Part shown: positions 54,953 to 56,721 of the stretch, piece by piece
How positions within the stretch are numbered: position 1 is the first letter of the stretch
Layout: each line of letters starts with the position of its first letter
Assembly (NCBI GenBank): GCA_946481095.1
Contig: CAMLML010000023.1
Coordinates: 1-56,721, forward strand
Origin: an uncultured Cellvibrio sp.
GTDB lineage: Bacteria; Pseudomonadota; Gammaproteobacteria; Pseudomonadales; Cellvibrionaceae
Reading direction: 5' to 3'
Length of the DNA stretch: 56,721 bases
The notes under the pieces: model-generated
Seen by the model: the letters and a program-made list of their open reading frames with translations, nothing else
What the model was told of the DNA's origin: nothing
Databases searched by the model: none
Made by a program: the position numbers and the translations under genes

Positions 54953-55378
54953 ATGCGCCGTTATTTTTTGTTAGGAATAATATTATGCGTCGTTGGTTGT
55001 GGAAAATTAGGTGCGTCCTCTTTTGATGAATCCGTTGTTTTGAAAGCAACAGATGAAGTGATGGATGATTTTAGGTTGATTGCGACTTGCATGTCGCTTG
55101 AGCCAACCACTTACTCTGGACTTCAACAACAATGGAATTCACAAGTTCAAGAAACTCTGACAATTCTCAAGTCGGAAGGTGCCTCGGACGCATTTATATC
55201 CCGCTATTCTGACATAACCCAATTTTCTAATTTAATTGACGGTAAAAAGACCTTGTCTGAAACAATGAAAATCTGTCATTCAAAAGCTGATGTGTATGAG
55301 AAATATATGACCCTTGATTTTCTGTTGCTTTCCAATCAGGTGAGTATTGCCATCAACAGTACGAAAAGTGTCAAGTGA
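54953..55378 (+). CDS. Small uncharacterised lipoprotein
   Basis: 141 residues; GGAGG lies about 11 nt before the ATG. N-terminus MRRYFLLGIILCVVGCG gives a lipobox with the lipidated Cys16. The mature part is helical with two further Cys (ATCMSLEP, MKICHSKAD). No family recognised. 20 nt after ttcA, 54 nt before the GlpD-like gene. Confidence 0.7.
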   Translation: MRRYFLLGIILCVVGCGKLGASSFDESVVLKATDEVMDDFRLIATCMSLEPTTYSGLQQQWNSQVQETLTILKSEGASDAFISRYSDITQFSNLIDGKKTLSETMKICHSKADVYEKYMTLDFLLLSNQVSIAINSTKSVK

Positions 55379-55432
55379 AATCTTGGATTCTAACTATAAT
55401 GATCAGGGAAAGAACCAATACAGGATAAAAAC

Positions 55433-56590
55433 ATGAACTACCATCTCGTCGTAATCGGTGCAGGCATACAAGGCGCAGGCGTTGCGCAAGCAGCAGTAGC
55501 GGCGGGTTATTCGGTATTAGTGTTGGAGCAAACGGCGGCGGCGGCGGGAACATCGAGCAAATCATCGAAATTAATTCATGGTGGTCTGCGTTATTTGGAA
55601 ACAGCGCAGTTTGGGTTGGTGCGTGAAAGTTTGCAAGAACGTGCGCTGTTATTAAAATTGGCTCCATCGCTGGTACATCTATCTAATTTACATATTCCGA
55701 TTTACGAAAGTTCCACTCGTTCGCCTTTTACTATTCGCGCCGGTTTAAGCCTTTATTCGCTGTTGGCAGGTTTGGATAAAAATTCCCGTTTTTGTCAATT
55801 ATTGAATTCTGAATGGCAACATTTAATCGGATTAAAAAAAGAAAAATTAAAAGCGGTTTTTCGTTATCAGGAAGCGCAAACCGATGATGCAGAATTAACA
55901 AGAGCTGTTTTACGTTCAGCCCAATCACTGGGTGCCGAAGTGAAAATTCCTGCGCGATTTGTTGCTGCCGAAATTCAAGGCGAAAAATCACAAGTCGTTT
56001 ATGAGCAGGGTGGACAGGAGTTGACGGTTACTTGTGACTTGATCATTAATGCTGCTGGTGCATGGGCAACAGAAGTTAGTCAAAAAATTTCACCAACAAT
56101 TCTTTTGTCGCAAGTGGATTTAATTCAAGGCAGCCATTTATTATTGCCACCATTACTCAATCAACATTTTTATCTTGAATCACCACGAGATCGCCGTGCA
56201 ATTTTTGTGTTGCCCTGGAAAGGACAATTGATGGTAGGCACTACTGAAAGACTGCATCAGGGTGAACCTGAAAGCGCGCAGATGAGTGAAGAAGAAAAAA
56301 ATTATTTGATCGAAACACTATTGCATTATTTTCCTGACCTGCAATTACCTGAACAGATAAATTCTTTTGCCGGATTACGTGTGCTGCCGCGTTCTGATAA
56401 AAATGCTTTTTCACGTCCGCGTGATGTGATTTTAGTCTGCGATGATGAAACCAATCCGAAAGTGATTAGCATGATGGGTGGAAAATTAACCACTTATCGT
56501 GCGACAGCGGAAAGGGTTATTGAATTGGCGAAAAAACATTTGCCGGAGTTGAAGGCTGTTGCGGATACTCGAAAGTTGATCTTGGAGTAA
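55433..56590 (+). CDS. GlpD-like FAD-dependent glycerol-3-phosphate dehydrogenase, short form
   Basis: 385 residues. FAD motif VVIGAGIQGAGVAQAAVAAG at the N-terminus, the GlpD signature SSKSSKLIHGGLRYLETAQFGLV, NAAGAWATEV, LPWKGQLMVGTTE and the end MMGGKLTTYRATAERV, which matches the FAD-contact region of GlpD. Classical GlpD (about 500 residues) has a further C-terminal helical domain missing here; the stop is natural, not a visible frameshift. A glycerol-3-phosphate or related hydroxy-acid substrate is likely. No glpF/glpK nearby. Confidence 0.85.
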   Translation: MNYHLVVIGAGIQGAGVAQAAVAAGYSVLVLEQTAAAAGTSSKSSKLIHGGLRYLETAQFGLVRESLQERALLLKLAPSLVHLSNLHIPIYESSTRSPFTIRAGLSLYSLLAGLDKNSRFCQLLNSEWQHLIGLKKEKLKAVFRYQEAQTDDAELTRAVLRSAQSLGAEVKIPARFVAAEIQGEKSQVVYEQGGQELTVTCDLIINAAGAWATEVSQKISPTILLSQVDLIQGSHLLLPPLLNQHFYLESPRDRRAIFVLPWKGQLMVGTTERLHQGEPESAQMSEEEKNYLIETLLHYFPDLQLPEQINSFAGLRVLPRSDKNAFSRPRDVILVCDDETNPKVISMMGGKLTTYRATAERVIELAKKHLPELKAVADTRKLILE

Positions 56591-56721
56591 CCCTCACCCT
56601 GGCCCTCTCCCAGAAGGAGAGGGGATTGGCTCCTCCCTTTGAAAAAGGGAGGCTGGGGAGGGATTTAAGATGGTTAAATTTTTCTGAGATTTTAAATCCT
56701 CCCTAACCCCCCTTTTTCAAA
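56591..56721. repeat. Palindromic intergenic repeat, cut by the window end
   Basis: Contains CCCTCTCCC/GGAGAGGGG and CTCCCTTT/AAAGGGAG hairpins, and a longer inverted pair GGGAGGGATTTAA (from about 56657) with TTAAATCCTCCC (about 56693-56704). It resembles the 47261-47419 element in its CCCTCTCCC units and probably continues past the window. Confidence 0.65.

Overview
The window looks like chromosomal DNA of a Gammaproteobacterium, most likely Cellvibrio or a close relative (Cellvibrionaceae). This is inferred from gene content: a CBM2 / serine-rich linker / CBM10 / GH26 mannanase of the kind known from Cellvibrio japonicus, gammaproteobacterial-type ttcA, tsaB, apeB, adk and trpS, and a type I-F CRISPR repeat. 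No rRNA or tRNA gene was seen.

Layout. 1-3491: the leader-distal part of a type I-F CRISPR array (58 complete spacers, all 32 bp, 60-bp period); cas genes and leader must lie to the left, outside the window. 3.6-7.7 kb: a chemoreceptor, then on the minus strand a DsbD-alpha-like protein with a thioredoxin-fold partner, a YjbQ protein and an Lrp/AsnC regulator with a dyad upstream. 8.0-12.8 kb: housekeeping genes adk, tsaB, apeB, a cNMP-binding/rhodanese protein and trpS.

12.85-30.28 kb is a candidate genomic island. The last 143 bp of trpS are repeated perfectly 17,431 bp downstream, and the probable native trpS terminators follow the second copy. Between the copies lie a ferric-reductase-like/rhodanese pair; a five-gene secreted-protein operon (giant parallel beta-helix protein with a dockerin-like N-terminus, TolB-like propeller, FlgD-like Ig protein, TPR protein, RHS/YD-repeat protein with a Cys-rich tip); a small helical-repeat protein that could be an immunity protein; and a RAYT transposase with 25-bp inverted flanks, broken by a 50-bp two-hairpin insertion. 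No integrase is seen.

30.3-47.1 kb: GH26 mannanase, an unknown protein, a secreted CxxCH protein, bioA, a PAS chemoreceptor, a hotdog protein, a convergent response regulator / 7TM histidine kinase pair, a PilZ protein, and a DUF1080 lipoprotein convergent with a very large PVC-type haem-binding HEAT lipoprotein. Miniature palindromic repeats sit in the gaps.

47.4-53.9 kb: a copper-resistance cluster, all on the minus strand, read from a MerR-type promoter with a 19-bp spacer: copZ-like chaperone, CopA ATPase, CueR-like regulator, a Cys/His-rich small protein, a TolC-like outer-membrane protein with a repeat-encoded histidine tail, and a Tat-exported multicopper oxidase. Together these would cover cytosolic sensing, export across the inner membrane, periplasmic oxidation and outer-membrane handling of copper. 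54.0-56.6 kb: ttcA, a small lipoprotein and a short GlpD-like oxidoreductase, ending in another palindromic repeat.

Most interesting items: the trpS-flanked island with its secreted RHS/beta-helix operon, and a ~50-bp two-hairpin mini-element found twice, once inside the RAYT gene and once inside a different palindromic repeat.
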